The notes beneath the pieces are model-generated. The model ran no database searches. It was not told where the DNA came from and saw nothing but the letters and a program-made list of their open reading frames with translations. 64,000 bases of DNA, from positions 269,965 through 333,964 of the forward strand of contig JBBRWM010000003.1 in assembly GCA_038249195.1 (NCBI GenBank). The letters run 5' to 3'. Of this stretch, positions 24,520-32,969 are shown one piece after another. Every line of letters starts with the position of its first letter. Within the stretch, counting starts at the first letter, position 1. Source of the stretch: JAOUEA01 sp038249195. Lineage in GTDB: Bacteria; Actinomycetota; UBA4738; HRBIN12. The position numbers were made by a program, and so were the translations under genes.

Positions 24520-25284
24520 TTGCTCGCGAAACGACTGATCCCGTGCCTCGACGTCGACGCCGGACGCGTCGTGAAGGGCACCAGGTTCCAAGACATGCGG
24601 GACGCGGGCGACCCCGTGGCCATGGCTGCGCACTACGACCGCGAGGGGGCCGACGAGCTGGTGTTCCTCGATATCACGGCGACCATCGAGGGTCGCAAGG
24701 CGACCCTCGACGTGATCTCCCGGGTCGCCGAACAGGTGTTCATCCCGCTCACCGTGGGCGGCGGCGTCACCAACGAGGACGGCGTGAACGAGCTGCTGCG
24801 CTCGGGTGCTGACAAGGTGGCCCTGAACAGCGGTGCCGCGCGGGAACCGGCCCTCTTGCAACGGTGCGCCGACCGGTTCGGGACGCAGTGCATGGTGGTT
24901 GCGATCGACGCGAAGCGTGCGGGAAGCGCCGGCCGCTGGGAGGTCTTCATGGACGCGGGCCGCACGGGCACCGGCCGCGACGCGGTGGCGTGGGCCGTCG
25001 AGGCAACCACCGAACGCGGCGCCGGTGAGGTCTTGCTGACGTCGATGGATCGCGACGGAACCGGCGAAGGCTACGACCTGGCGCTCGTGCGCGCCATCAC
25101 GGATGCCGTGCGCGTTCCGGTGATCGCGAGCGGCGGGGCCGGAGACCTCGAGCACTTCGCCGAGGCGCTCACGAGGGGTGGGGCGGACGCGGTCCTCGCC
25201 GCGAGCCGCCTGCACTTCGGCCGGCTCACGATCCGTGAGATCAAGGACTACCTCGCCGAGCGATCCGTCACGGTGCGCCGATGA
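24520..25284 (+). CDS. hisF: Imidazole glycerol phosphate synthase, cyclase subunit
   Basis: HisF makes imidazole-glycerol phosphate and AICAR from PRFAR using ammonia from HisH. The 254-residue barrel has the two catalytic Asp residues in IPCLDVDAGRVVKG and TSMDRDGTGEGYD, plus phosphate-binding GGGV and ASGGAGD loops. The gene begins with TTG at 24520, seven bases after the hisA stop; the family sequence starts there (LAKRLIPCLDV). This is the only his gene without an overlap to its predecessor until hisG. Confidence 0.96.
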   Translation: MLAKRLIPCLDVDAGRVVKGTRFQDMRDAGDPVAMAAHYDREGADELVFLDITATIEGRKATLDVISRVAEQVFIPLTVGGGVTNEDGVNELLRSGADKVALNSGAAREPALLQRCADRFGTQCMVVAIDAKRAGSAGRWEVFMDAGRTGTGRDAVAWAVEATTERGAGEVLLTSMDRDGTGEGYDLALVRAITDAVRVPVIASGGAGDLEHFAEALTRGGADAVLAASRLHFGRLTIREIKDYLAERSVTVRR

Positions 25285-25661
25285 GCGGCGGCGTGGACCG
25301 GGGCCCGGTCGACCTCGACGATCTTGCCTGGGACGAACGTGGGTTGGTCCCCGTGATCGCGCAGGACGCCGAGGACGGGACCGTCCTGATGATGGCCTGG
25401 GCGAACCGCGCGGCGCTCGAGCGCACCCTCGCGGAAGGGGTCATGGTCTATTGGAGCCGTTCGCGGCGCGAGCTCTGGCGCAAGGGCGAGACGAGCGGGC
25501 ACGTGCAGCACTGGGAGTCGTTGCACGTGGATTGCGACGGCGACGCCGTCGTGGCCCGCGTCCACCAGGTGGGAGCCGCCTGTCACACCGGGGAGCGCAC
25601 CTGCTTCTTCCGCAGCCTCCACGGCACCGACGGTGGGCCCGCAGAAGACCCGCGTCGGTAG
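25281..25661 (+). CDS. hisI: Phosphoribosyl-AMP cyclohydrolase
   Basis: This 126-residue enzyme opens the purine ring of PR-AMP. It shows the HisI segments AQDAEDGTVLMMAWANR, YWSRSRRELWRKGETSGH and the metal site DCDGDAVVARVHQVGAACHTGERTCFF, with the conserved Cys residues. No HisE (phosphoribosyl-ATP pyrophosphatase) domain is fused, so hisE must be elsewhere. It overlaps hisF by 4 bases. Its stop codon is embedded in a possible promoter for hisG. Confidence 0.95.
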   Translation: MSGGVDRGPVDLDDLAWDERGLVPVIAQDAEDGTVLMMAWANRAALERTLAEGVMVYWSRSRRELWRKGETSGHVQHWESLHVDCDGDAVVARVHQVGAACHTGERTCFFRSLHGTDGGPAEDPRR

Positions 25662-25664
25662 ACT
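25659..25664 (+). promoter_or_regulatory. Possible internal promoter for hisG
   Basis: TAGACT overlaps the hisI stop and lies 9 bases before the hisG ATG. The spacing suits a leaderless hisG transcript. Confidence 0.35.
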
Positions 25665-25673
25665 CCGGCTCGC

Positions 25674-26549
25674 ATGCTCAGGCTCGTGATCCCCAAAGGC
25701 TCCCTCGAGGAGCAGACCCTTCGACTCTTCGACGCCGCGGACCTCAGCGTGCAGCGCAGCTCGTCCCGCGACTACCACGGGAGCGTCGAGGACGATCGTA
25801 TCGACCGAGTCAGCGTGCTGCGGCCCCAGGAGATCCCCGTCTACGTCGCCGAGGGACTATTCGACCTCGGCATCACCGGTGAGGACTGGGTCGCGGAGAC
25901 GGGGGCGGAGGTCGAGGTGCTCGCGCGCCTGTCCTACGCCAAGAGCGGGACCGGGCACGGCACCAAGATCGTGCTCGCGGTGCCCGCCGAACACCCGGCC
26001 GATCGCGCCGAAGAGATGCCGCCCGGCTCCCGGATCTCCACCGAGTTCGTCAACCTCACCCAGCAGCACTTCGCCGCTCTGGGCATCCCGGTCAAGGTGG
26101 CGTGGTCCTATGGGGCGACCGAGGCAAAGGTGCCCGAGATCGCCGATGCGATCGTGGATGTGACGGAGACGGGAGGCACCCTGCGCGCCCACGGCATGAA
26201 GATCATCGAGACCCTGCTCACGTCGGACCCGGTCCTGGTGGCCAACCCCGAAGCGGCGGCGGATCCGGCCAAGCGCGCAGCCATGGACGACATCACCACG
26301 CTGCTGCTGGGCGCCCTGCGCGCCGTCGGTCGCGTCCTCATCAAGCTCAACGTGTCCGAAGCCGACCGGGACGCCGTCCTGAGCGTCGTCCCGTCCATGA
26401 AGGCACCGACGGTCTCGCCGCTGGCCGATGGAGGATTCGCCATCGAGACGGTCGTCGACAAGCGCGGCGTGAATCGGCTGATCCCCCAACTCCTGGCGGC
26501 CGGCGCCACCGACATCCTGGAGCTGCCCATCTCCAAGATCGTTCCCTAG
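25674..26549 (+). CDS. hisG: ATP phosphoribosyltransferase, long form
   Basis: HisG catalyses the first and feedback-controlled step of histidine synthesis. The 291-residue long form includes the catalytic domains (LVIPKGSLEEQT, GITGEDWV, VDVTETGGTLRAHGMK) and a C-terminal regulatory ACT-like domain of about 70 residues (KLNVSEADRDAVLSVVPSM... VNRLIPQLLAAGATDI). That domain gives histidine feedback without HisZ. It lies 12 bases after hisI at the end of the operon and may have its own leaderless promoter, letting the first enzyme be tuned separately. Confidence 0.95.
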   Translation: MLRLVIPKGSLEEQTLRLFDAADLSVQRSSSRDYHGSVEDDRIDRVSVLRPQEIPVYVAEGLFDLGITGEDWVAETGAEVEVLARLSYAKSGTGHGTKIVLAVPAEHPADRAEEMPPGSRISTEFVNLTQQHFAALGIPVKVAWSYGATEAKVPEIADAIVDVTETGGTLRAHGMKIIETLLTSDPVLVANPEAAADPAKRAAMDDITTLLLGALRAVGRVLIKLNVSEADRDAVLSVVPSMKAPTVSPLADGGFAIETVVDKRGVNRLIPQLLAAGATDILELPISKIVP

Positions 26550-26620
26550 CCGGCGAAGCTCGACCCTCCGCATCCGGCAGGGTACCCTTCTGCCGCAACC
26601 GACCGAGGGAAGGAACCAGG

Positions 26621-27880
26621 GTGCGCCGGATCTCGATCCTCCTCGTGGCCGTCTCCATCGCCGTGCTCGCGCCTCCCGCGCGCGCGACCCCGGGCCAGCT
26701 CGACCCGTTCTTCAGCGGCAACGGGAAGCAGACGGCCTTTTCCAACGGCGCCACCGGGTATGCCGTCGCTGTCGACAAGCAGGGCCGCATCCTCGTGGCG
26801 GGCTACACGCTGGGCGCCAAGACCGACCTCGCGCTCGCGAGGTTCCTGCCCAACGGCGAGCCGGACCCCGATTTCGGTGGCGGCGACGGCCGCGTCGTGA
26901 CGAACCTCGGCGGCACCGACTACGGCTTCGACGTGGCGCTGCAGTCCGACGGCAAGATCGTCGTGGCTGGGGAACGCGACTTCAACGATCGGAGCCAGTT
27001 CGCCGTCGCTCGGTACGGGATCCGGGGCGTCTTGGACAAGAGCTTCAGCAAGGACGGGAAGAATTTCACCGGGTTCGGCAAGAAGTACCAAGGCGCGAGC
27101 GCGGTGGTGATCGGCGCGGGCGGCAACATCATCTTGGGGGGCTATACCTCGAACGGGTCCACGAGCAGGTGGGCCCTCGCGCGCTATAGGCCGAACGGTT
27201 CGTTGGATCCGCATTTCGGCAAGAGCGGGAAGGTGACGACGGACGTGAGCCCCACGATCGAGCAGATCCAGGATCTGGGCCTCGCTCCCGGCGGCAAGAT
27301 CGTGGTGGCGGGCTACGCGGAGACCTCGCTCACGCCTCGCTTCGCGATCGGCCAGTACCTGTCCGGCGGCAAGCTGGATCGGTCCTTCGGCCACGAGGGC
27401 ATCACCACGCTCGACATGACGAAGGGGAGCGACACGGCCTACGGGCTGGCGCGCCAGTCCGACGGCAAGCTCATCGTGGTGGGCTACGTGAACCGGGGAG
27501 GCGCATCGGATTGGGGGATGGCGCGTTTCGGCGCCAAGGGTAGGCTCGACAAGACCTTCGGGCACAAGGGGAAGGTCATCACGGCGTTCGGTCCGGCCTA
27601 CGACTATGCCTACGACGTGGCGGTGCAGTCCAACGGCAAGATCGTCGTGGTGGGCCAGGCCACCCGGAACACCGCGGAGTTCGGGCTCGTCCGCTATAAG
27701 CCCAACGGTGGGCGCGACCTCACGTTCGGCGGGGACGGGAAGGTCCTCACGGACTTCTTCCTGGGTGATGACGTCGCACGGGGCGCGACCCTGCAATCCA
27801 ACGGGAAGATCGTTGTGGCGGGCACGGCCGGTGGGGCGCACAAGTCGCGCCTGGCGGTCGCGCGCTATCGCAACACCTGA
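26621..27880 (+). CDS. Secreted delta-60 repeat beta-propeller protein
   Basis: This 419-residue protein has a signal peptide (about 1-22, ending PPARATP) and about seven repeats of roughly 50-58 residues. Each has the delta-60 consensus: LD..FG..GK, then ALQSDGKIVVAG, then ALARY.PNG. Such repeats probably fold as a beta-propeller outside the cell. No enzymatic residues are evident, so the function is unknown. The GTG start is preceded by GGGAAGGAACCAGG and by a possible -10, TACCCT (26583-26588). Confidence 0.85.
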   Translation: MRRISILLVAVSIAVLAPPARATPGQLDPFFSGNGKQTAFSNGATGYAVAVDKQGRILVAGYTLGAKTDLALARFLPNGEPDPDFGGGDGRVVTNLGGTDYGFDVALQSDGKIVVAGERDFNDRSQFAVARYGIRGVLDKSFSKDGKNFTGFGKKYQGASAVVIGAGGNIILGGYTSNGSTSRWALARYRPNGSLDPHFGKSGKVTTDVSPTIEQIQDLGLAPGGKIVVAGYAETSLTPRFAIGQYLSGGKLDRSFGHEGITTLDMTKGSDTAYGLARQSDGKLIVVGYVNRGGASDWGMARFGAKGRLDKTFGHKGKVITAFGPAYDYAYDVAVQSNGKIVVVGQATRNTAEFGLVRYKPNGGRDLTFGGDGKVLTDFFLGDDVARGATLQSNGKIVVAGTAGGAHKSRLAVARYRNT

Positions 27881-27926
27881 GCGGTCGCCGCGCTCCCGGC
27901 GCGGCCGGGACGCCGCGAGCGCCGCG

Positions 27927-27956
27927 TTGACCCCCGGGGGTAGGTCGTGCGATACT
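27927..27956 (+). promoter_or_regulatory. Strong promoter for isocitrate lyase
   Basis: TTGACC (27927-27932) and GATACT (27951-27956) are separated by 18 bases, and TGC just before the -10 makes an extended -10. This is the best canonical promoter seen in the window. Confidence 0.65.
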
Positions 27957-27969
27957 TCGCTCACGGTGT

Positions 27970-27985
27970 TTGAACGATCATTCAA
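27970..27985. promoter_or_regulatory. Candidate repressor operator at aceA
   Basis: A 16-base near-palindrome (TTGAACGA/TCATTCAA, 7 of 8 positions matching) lies just downstream of the expected transcription start. TGAAC...TTCA sites are typical for TetR- or GntR-type fatty-acid and glyoxylate regulators. Confidence 0.55.
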
Positions 27986-28014
27986 TCTCGGCGTATCGAG
28001 CCGCTAGGGCTCCC

Positions 28015-28060
28015 CCTGGCGCGTCAGCGCCGGCGGGTACGCCCGTGACCTCTCGCCAGG
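28015..28060 (+). other. Structured 5' UTR of aceA
   Basis: Arms CCTGGCG (28015-28021) and CGCCAGG (28054-28060) can pair around an inner hairpin (CGGG/CCCG at 28034-28045). A leader of about 155 bases precedes the ATG. No known riboswitch is recognised. Confidence 0.35.
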
Positions 28061-28118
28061 CGGCGGGGGGTCGTTTGATTTCCACGCGCGATCCGCGATC
28101 TGAGGAAGGGACGCACAC

Positions 28119-29420
28119 ATGATGAGCCAACGGGTCGAGGAAGAGATCCGACGAGACGCCGAGGCCTTGGAGCTGGAGTGGGAGACGAGCCCGCGCTGGC
28201 ACGGGGTCGAGCGCACCTATCCGGCCGAGGCCGTGATCCGGCTCCGCGGCTCGTTCCGCGTCGAGCACTCCATCGCGCGCTCGGGCGCCGAGCGACTGTG
28301 GTCGTTGGTGCACGAGGCGGACTTCGTGGCCGCCCTGGGGGCGCTCACCGGCGGTCAGGCCGTCGAGATGGTGAAGGCCGGCCTGCCGGCGATCTACCTG
28401 TCCGGATGGCAGGTGGCGGCCGACGCGAACCTGGCCTCGCAGACCTACCCTGACCAGTCGCTGTACCCGGCCAATTCCGTCCCCGCCGTCGTCCGGCGCA
28501 TCAACGCCGCCCTGCAACGCGCCGACCAGATCGCGTGGGCGGAGGGCCTGGCGGCCGACACGATGGCCCCCATCGTGGCTGACGCGGAGGCGGGCTTCGG
28601 AGGCGCGCTGAACTCGTTCGAGCTGATGAAGTCCATGATCGAAGCCGGCGCCGCCGGCGTGCACTTCGAGGATCAGCTCGCCTCGGAGAAGAAGTGCGGC
28701 CACCTCGGCGGGAAGGTGCTCGTCCCCACCGCCCAGTTCGAACGCACGCTCACCTCGGCACGATTGGCGGCCGACGTGCTGGGCGTCCCGACCCTGGTCG
28801 TCGCGCGCACCGACGCTCGCGCCGCCAACCTGCTCACCAGCGATATCGATGCCCGCGATCGACGATTCGTCACCGGCGAGCGCACGCACGAGGGCTACCA
28901 CTACGTGCGGGATGGGATCGACGCGGCGATCGCGAGGGCCCGGGCATACGCGCCCTTCGCGGACATGCTCTGGTGCGAGACCTCGACACCGGACCTGGAG
29001 GAGGCGCGCGCGTTCGCCGAGGGGATCCACGCGATGTTTCCCGACAAGCTTCTGGCGTACAACTGCTCGCCCAGTTTCAATTGGAAGCAGCACCTCGACG
29101 ACGCGGCCATCGCCACGTTCCAGAAGGAACTTGCCTCGATGGGCTACCGATTCCAGTTCATCACGCTCGCGGGATTCCACGCGCTCAACGCCAGCATGTT
29201 CGAGCTGGCGAAGGGCTTCGCGAGCGAGGGGATGACCGCCTACGTCCGGCTGCAGGAGCGGGAGTTCGAGCTGGAGTCGGACGGCTATACGGCCACCCGG
29301 CACCAGGCCGAGGTGGGCACCGGTTACTTCGACCGCGTCTCGCAGGCGATCAGCGGCGGCGCGTCGTCCACCCTCGCGCTCACGGGTTCGACGGAGGCGG
29401 AGCAGTTCGACGAACGATAG
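28119..29420 (+). CDS. aceA: Isocitrate lyase
   Basis: AceA splits isocitrate into succinate and glyoxylate, the first step of the glyoxylate bypass used on acetate and fatty acids. The 433-residue protein carries the active-site motif KKCGHLGGKV (191-200), with the catalytic Cys193. It also has the substrate loops SGWQVAADAN (95-104) and VADAEAGFGG (153-162). Length is typical of the bacterial ~430-residue class. A clear promoter and operator lie upstream. Malate synthase is not in this window. The nearby acyl-CoA ligase and proline dehydrogenase suggest a catabolic neighbourhood. Confidence 0.96.
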   Translation: MMSQRVEEEIRRDAEALELEWETSPRWHGVERTYPAEAVIRLRGSFRVEHSIARSGAERLWSLVHEADFVAALGALTGGQAVEMVKAGLPAIYLSGWQVAADANLASQTYPDQSLYPANSVPAVVRRINAALQRADQIAWAEGLAADTMAPIVADAEAGFGGALNSFELMKSMIEAGAAGVHFEDQLASEKKCGHLGGKVLVPTAQFERTLTSARLAADVLGVPTLVVARTDARAANLLTSDIDARDRRFVTGERTHEGYHYVRDGIDAAIARARAYAPFADMLWCETSTPDLEEARAFAEGIHAMFPDKLLAYNCSPSFNWKQHLDDAAIATFQKELASMGYRFQFITLAGFHALNASMFELAKGFASEGMTAYVRLQEREFELESDGYTATRHQAEVGTGYFDRVSQAISGGASSTLALTGSTEAEQFDER

Positions 29421-29430
29421 CTGCCGGCGA

Positions 29431-29450
29431 GACCGGCCCTCCGCCCGGTC
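29431..29450 (+). terminator. Weak terminator-like hairpin after aceA
   Basis: A 6-base stem GACCGG/CCGGTC with an 8-base loop lies 10 bases after the aceA stop. It has no T-tract, so the call is weak. Confidence 0.35.
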
Positions 29451-29495
29451 GCGGCCCGTAGGATGGATGGACCCGAGCCCGGAGGTGAGAGCGGC

Positions 29496-30032
29496 ATGAC
29501 CGGTCGGTTGGATGGTCGCGTTGTGGTGGTGTTGCTCGAGGAGGGATTCGAGGATCTGGAGTTCTGGGTCACCGTGATGCGATTGCGGGAAGAGGGCGCC
29601 GCGGTCACCGTCGCCGGCCGGCGACCTAAGACGCCGGTGACGGGCAAGAACGGTCTCGTGGCCGAGGCCGACGTCGCGATCGACGAGGTGCACGTCGACG
29701 ATCTCGACGCGGTGGTCGTGCCCGGTGGATGGGCGCCCGACAAGCTCCGGCGCGAGGCTTCCGTCACGAGCCTCGTCAAGCGCGTCCACGAGCGCGGCAA
29801 GATCGTCGGCCTGATCTGCCACGCGGGACTCGTGGGCATCTCCGCTCGGATCGTGGCGGGTACACGGGCGACCGGCAGCCTCGGCATCAAGGACGATCTC
29901 GTCAACGCGGGCGCCACGTGGGTCGACGAGCCCGCCTTCCGCGACGGCAACATCGTGTGGGGCCGCGTCGTGGACGACATCCCCGCGTTCTGTCGCGAGC
30001 TGGTTCAGGCCATCGCGGCAGACGCTCCGTGA
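29496..30032 (+). CDS. DJ-1/PfpI family protein
   Basis: This 178-residue cytoplasmic protein has the DJ-1/PfpI flavodoxin-like fold. The elbow Cys108 lies in GLICHAGLVG, with His109 next to it, and an acidic pair E15-E16 in LLEEGFEDLE could activate the Cys. Family members act as glyoxalases, deglycases or proteases. PGGWAPDKLR at about 77-86 is typical of the PfpI class. The start at 29496 follows GGAGGTGAGA. A possible -10, TAGGAT, lies at 29459-29464. A more upstream ATG (29463) overlaps that promoter and was not chosen. Confidence 0.88.
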   Translation: MTGRLDGRVVVVLLEEGFEDLEFWVTVMRLREEGAAVTVAGRRPKTPVTGKNGLVAEADVAIDEVHVDDLDAVVVPGGWAPDKLRREASVTSLVKRVHERGKIVGLICHAGLVGISARIVAGTRATGSLGIKDDLVNAGATWVDEPAFRDGNIVWGRVVDDIPAFCRELVQAIAADAP

Positions 30033-30054
30033 GCATCCGGTAGGCTCGCCCGGC

Positions 30055-30975
30055 ATGGATCCGCTGCGCGAAACGATCCTTTGGGCCTCGGGGAACGCGA
30101 CCTTGCGCGAGCGCCTCCCGCGCTTACGATTCGTGCGATCGACCGTCGAGAAGTTCATGCCGGGTCCGGACCCCGAGGACGCGCTTGCGGCGGCCCAGCG
30201 CCTCGCCACCGACGGCCTCGGAGCGACGTTCACCGCGTTGGGTGAGAACGTCACGGATCTGGGGCAGGCGACCGCGGCGACGGGCGAGTACCTGCGGCTG
30301 CTGGATCGGATCGAGGAACTGGGGGTCGACGCGGAGGTTTCCCTGAAGCTCACGCAGCTCGGCTTCGACCTCGATCCCGAGCACACCCGGATGCAGGTGG
30401 TGCGCCTGGCGGAGCGCTCGGCCGGGCTGGGCCGCACGCTGTGGATCGATATGGAATCGACCGCCTACGTCGAGGGGACCGTCGCGCTGTACGAAGGCCT
30501 GCTGCGGGAGGGGCACGACGTTGGTCTGTGCCTCCAGGCATATCTGAAACGGACATGGGCCGACGTGCAGCGGCTGCTGCCTCTGCGGCCGTCGATCCGC
30601 CTCGTCAAGGGCGCCTACCGCGAACCTCCCGAGCTGGCGTTCACCGACAAGCGCGTGATCGACGAGGCATACACGCGCATCGTCACGCACCTCGCGAACG
30701 ACGCAGAGGCTCGGGTACGGCGGACCGTCCTGGGCACCCACGACGCCGACCTCATCGCCCGCGTCGCGGAGGTGTTGGGCGAGGACGCCCATCGCCGTGT
30801 CGAGATCGCGATGCTCTACGGCATCCGCGCGCAGGACCAACGCCGCCTGGCTCGCGAGGGATACACCGTCCGCACGTTGATCTCCTACGGCGACCACTGG
30901 TACCCATGGTTCATGCGGCGGATCGCGGAGCGGCCGGTCCCCAATACCCTCCTCGCCTTGCGGAACCTGTTGTGA
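30055..30975 (+). CDS. Proline dehydrogenase
   Basis: This 306-residue FAD enzyme oxidises proline to pyrroline-5-carboxylate. The barrel motifs are clear: LKLTQLGFDLD, IDMESTAYVEGT, CLQAYLKRT, RLVKGAYREP, and the C-terminal substrate-binding MLYGIRAQDQRRL...YGDHWYPWFMRR. The length fits the monofunctional class found in actinobacteria and Thermus. TAGGCT lies 8 bases before the ATG, suggesting a leaderless mRNA. The P5C dehydrogenase partner is not adjacent. Instead a DapA-like aldolase overlaps the stop codon by 4 bases. Confidence 0.93.
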   Translation: MDPLRETILWASGNATLRERLPRLRFVRSTVEKFMPGPDPEDALAAAQRLATDGLGATFTALGENVTDLGQATAATGEYLRLLDRIEELGVDAEVSLKLTQLGFDLDPEHTRMQVVRLAERSAGLGRTLWIDMESTAYVEGTVALYEGLLREGHDVGLCLQAYLKRTWADVQRLLPLRPSIRLVKGAYREPPELAFTDKRVIDEAYTRIVTHLANDAEARVRRTVLGTHDADLIARVAEVLGEDAHRRVEIAMLYGIRAQDQRRLAREGYTVRTLISYGDHWYPWFMRRIAERPVPNTLLALRNLL

Positions 30976-31838
30976 CGGGGCCGCTGCGCGGGGCCATCGC
31001 GGCAAGTGTGACGCCGCTCAAGGACGGCGGGCGCATCCTCGACACGATGGCGTTCGAGGGGCTCACGGCGTTCCTCGTCGCCGCCGGCATCGACGGCGTG
31101 CTGGTGGGCGGAACCACCGGCGAAGGGGTGTTGCTGAGCGTGTCGGAGCGGCGCACGGTCACGGAGCTCTTCGTGGACAACCGGCCCACCGACTTCCAGG
31201 TAGCCGTGCACGCGGGAGCGCAGAATACGGCCGATACCGTGACCCTGGCGGCGCACGCCGCGGCATCGGGCGCCGACGCCGTGGCCGTCATCGCTCCGCC
31301 GTACTTCCCCCTCGACGACGAGGAGCTCACGCGGCACCTCGTGGCGGCCGCGAACGCCTGCGATCCGGCACCATTCTACGTCTACGAGTTCGCGGGGCGC
31401 AGCGGCTACGCGATCCCCCCCGCCGTGGTGCTCCGGGTGAAGGACCTCGCCCCCAACCTGGCCGGCATGAAGGTGTCCGACGCGCCGTTCGAGGCGGTGA
31501 AGCCCTACCTCGGCCTCGGGCTCGACGTCTTCGTGGGACAGGAGCCCCTGGCGATCGCCGGGATGGAGGCCGGCGCCGTCGGCAGCGTCAGCGGGCTCGC
31601 CGCGGCGTTCCCTGGGATCGTCGCACGCCTCGTGCACGAGCTCGATCGCGGCGCCCACGAGGCCGTCGCGCTCCTGCGGGAGCGCCTGGGGGGCATCCCC
31701 TTCCATGCGGCGCTGAAGGAGGTGCTGGTGGCGCGCGACGTGCTGCGCGTGCCAGACGTGCGGCTCCCCCTGCGCGGACTCACCGATGCGGAACGCCGGA
31801 CGGTGCTCGGCATCGCGCGGGAGCTGGACGCGGTCTGA
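30972..31838 (+). CDS. DapA/NAL-family aldolase
   Basis: This 288-residue pyruvate-aldolase-family barrel has GTTGEG (47-52), a conserved Tyr138 in FYVYEF and the Schiff-base Lys167 in AGMKVSD. These define the dihydrodipicolinate synthase/N-acetylneuraminate lyase superfamily. It is linked to proline dehydrogenase by a GTGA overlap rather than to lysine genes, so it may act on hydroxyproline-derived or sugar-acid substrates. True DapA cannot be excluded. The GTG start at 30972 gives a normal N-terminus (LRGAIAASVTPL). Confidence 0.85.
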   Translation: MTGPLRGAIAASVTPLKDGGRILDTMAFEGLTAFLVAAGIDGVLVGGTTGEGVLLSVSERRTVTELFVDNRPTDFQVAVHAGAQNTADTVTLAAHAAASGADAVAVIAPPYFPLDDEELTRHLVAAANACDPAPFYVYEFAGRSGYAIPPAVVLRVKDLAPNLAGMKVSDAPFEAVKPYLGLGLDVFVGQEPLAIAGMEAGAVGSVSGLAAAFPGIVARLVHELDRGAHEAVALLRERLGGIPFHAALKEVLVARDVLRVPDVRLPLRGLTDAERRTVLGIARELDAV

Positions 31839-31886
31839 TCGTCGGCGGCGCGGGGCTTCGCCGCGTGCGGCGGTAGGGTTCTCCAG

Positions 31887-32969
31887 GTGAGCGACGACGA
31901 CCTCCCGCTCGCGGCCGGGATCAAGGCCGCGAAGCCGGGCAAACCCGCGCGCAGCTTGCGCAGGGCGATCGTGACGAGGCTGATCTTCTTCGCCATCACG
32001 TTGTTCACGCTGTACATCCTGTGGCCCAGTCTGATCGCGGTCTTCCGATCCTGGCCCCAGCTGCTCACGCTGAATCCCGTCTGGTACCCGGTGATGGTGG
32101 TGCTCGAAGCGGCGAGCTTCGCCTGCGCGTGGGGCCTGCAACGGCTGTCGCTGTCCACGGATAGGTGGTTCGCGATCGCCACGGCGCAGATGGCGGGGAA
32201 CGCGGTGAGCAAGGTCGTGCCGGGCGGGGCGGCGGCGGGCGGCGCCACCCAATTCAAGATGCTCACCGACGGCGGCATCCCCGCCGCGCGCGTGGGAGCC
32301 GGGCTCGCCACGGCTTCCCTCATCAGCACGGGGTCGCTGTTCGCTTTGCCGCTGCTCTCGGTCCCGGCCGCGCTCTTCGGACGGCAGGTTCCGTCGGCCC
32401 TGCTGTCGGCCGCCTTGTTGGGAGGGTTCGTCTTCGTCGTGGGGTTCGCCGCCGGCTGGGTGCTGTTCACGAACGAGCGGGCGCTGCGCGCGACCGGCCG
32501 GGCGCTCCAGTGGAGCCGCAACCGGCTGCTGCGAAAGCGGGCGCCTGCGACGGGCCTTCCCGACCTCCTGGTGAGCGAGCGCAACGTGATCCGCGACACG
32601 CTCGAGGAGGCCTGGTGGAAGGCGCTCCTGTTCGCGCTGGGGAACTGGCTCTTCGACTACCTGGCGCTATTGGCGGCGATCGCGGCGGTCGGGTCGCGGC
32701 CCCGGGCATCGCTCGTGCTGCTCGCCTACACCGCGTCCATGGTGCTCGCGATGATCCCGATCACGCCGGGCGGCCTCGGCTTCGTGGAGGCGGGGCTCGC
32801 CGGGCTGCTCGTGGTGGCGGGTGTGGACGGTGGACGCGCAGCCGTCGCCGTGCTCGCGTACCGGCTCGTGTCCTACTGGTTGCCGCTGCCCATCGGGGGC
32901 GTTGCGGCGTATCTGCATCGGCGCAGGTACCGCGGACGGGAGGAGCCCGGGATCACTGAGGCCGGTTAG
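31887..32969 (+). CDS. LPG synthase-like flippase domain membrane protein (UPF0104)
   Basis: This 360-residue polytopic protein resembles the transmembrane part of lysylphosphatidylglycerol synthase (YbhN/AglD family). It has about eight hydrophobic segments, the conserved AGNAVSKVVPGGAAAGGATQFKML segment near 105-128, and ITPGGLGFVEAGLAGLL near 290-308. No synthetase domain is present. Members are thought to move or anchor lipid-linked molecules. The GTG lies 7 bases after TAGGGT (31874-31879), so the mRNA may be leaderless. Its 3' end overlaps the convergent acetyltransferase by 4 bases. Confidence 0.82.
   Translation: MSDDDLPLAAGIKAAKPGKPARSLRRAIVTRLIFFAITLFTLYILWPSLIAVFRSWPQLLTLNPVWYPVMVVLEAASFACAWGLQRLSLSTDRWFAIATAQMAGNAVSKVVPGGAAAGGATQFKMLTDGGIPAARVGAGLATASLISTGSLFALPLLSVPAALFGRQVPSALLSAALLGGFVFVVGFAAGWVLFTNERALRATGRALQWSRNRLLRKRAPATGLPDLLVSERNVIRDTLEEAWWKALLFALGNWLFDYLALLAAIAAVGSRPRASLVLLAYTASMVLAMIPITPGGLGFVEAGLAGLLVVAGVDGGRAAVAVLAYRLVSYWLPLPIGGVAAYLHRRRYRGREEPGITEAG

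Noticed and set aside
27978..30437. 819-codon antisense frame over aceA and neighbours
   Set aside because: The sense strand carries clear enzymes with motifs (aceA, DJ-1, proline dehydrogenase); the antisense frame has no recognisable feature.
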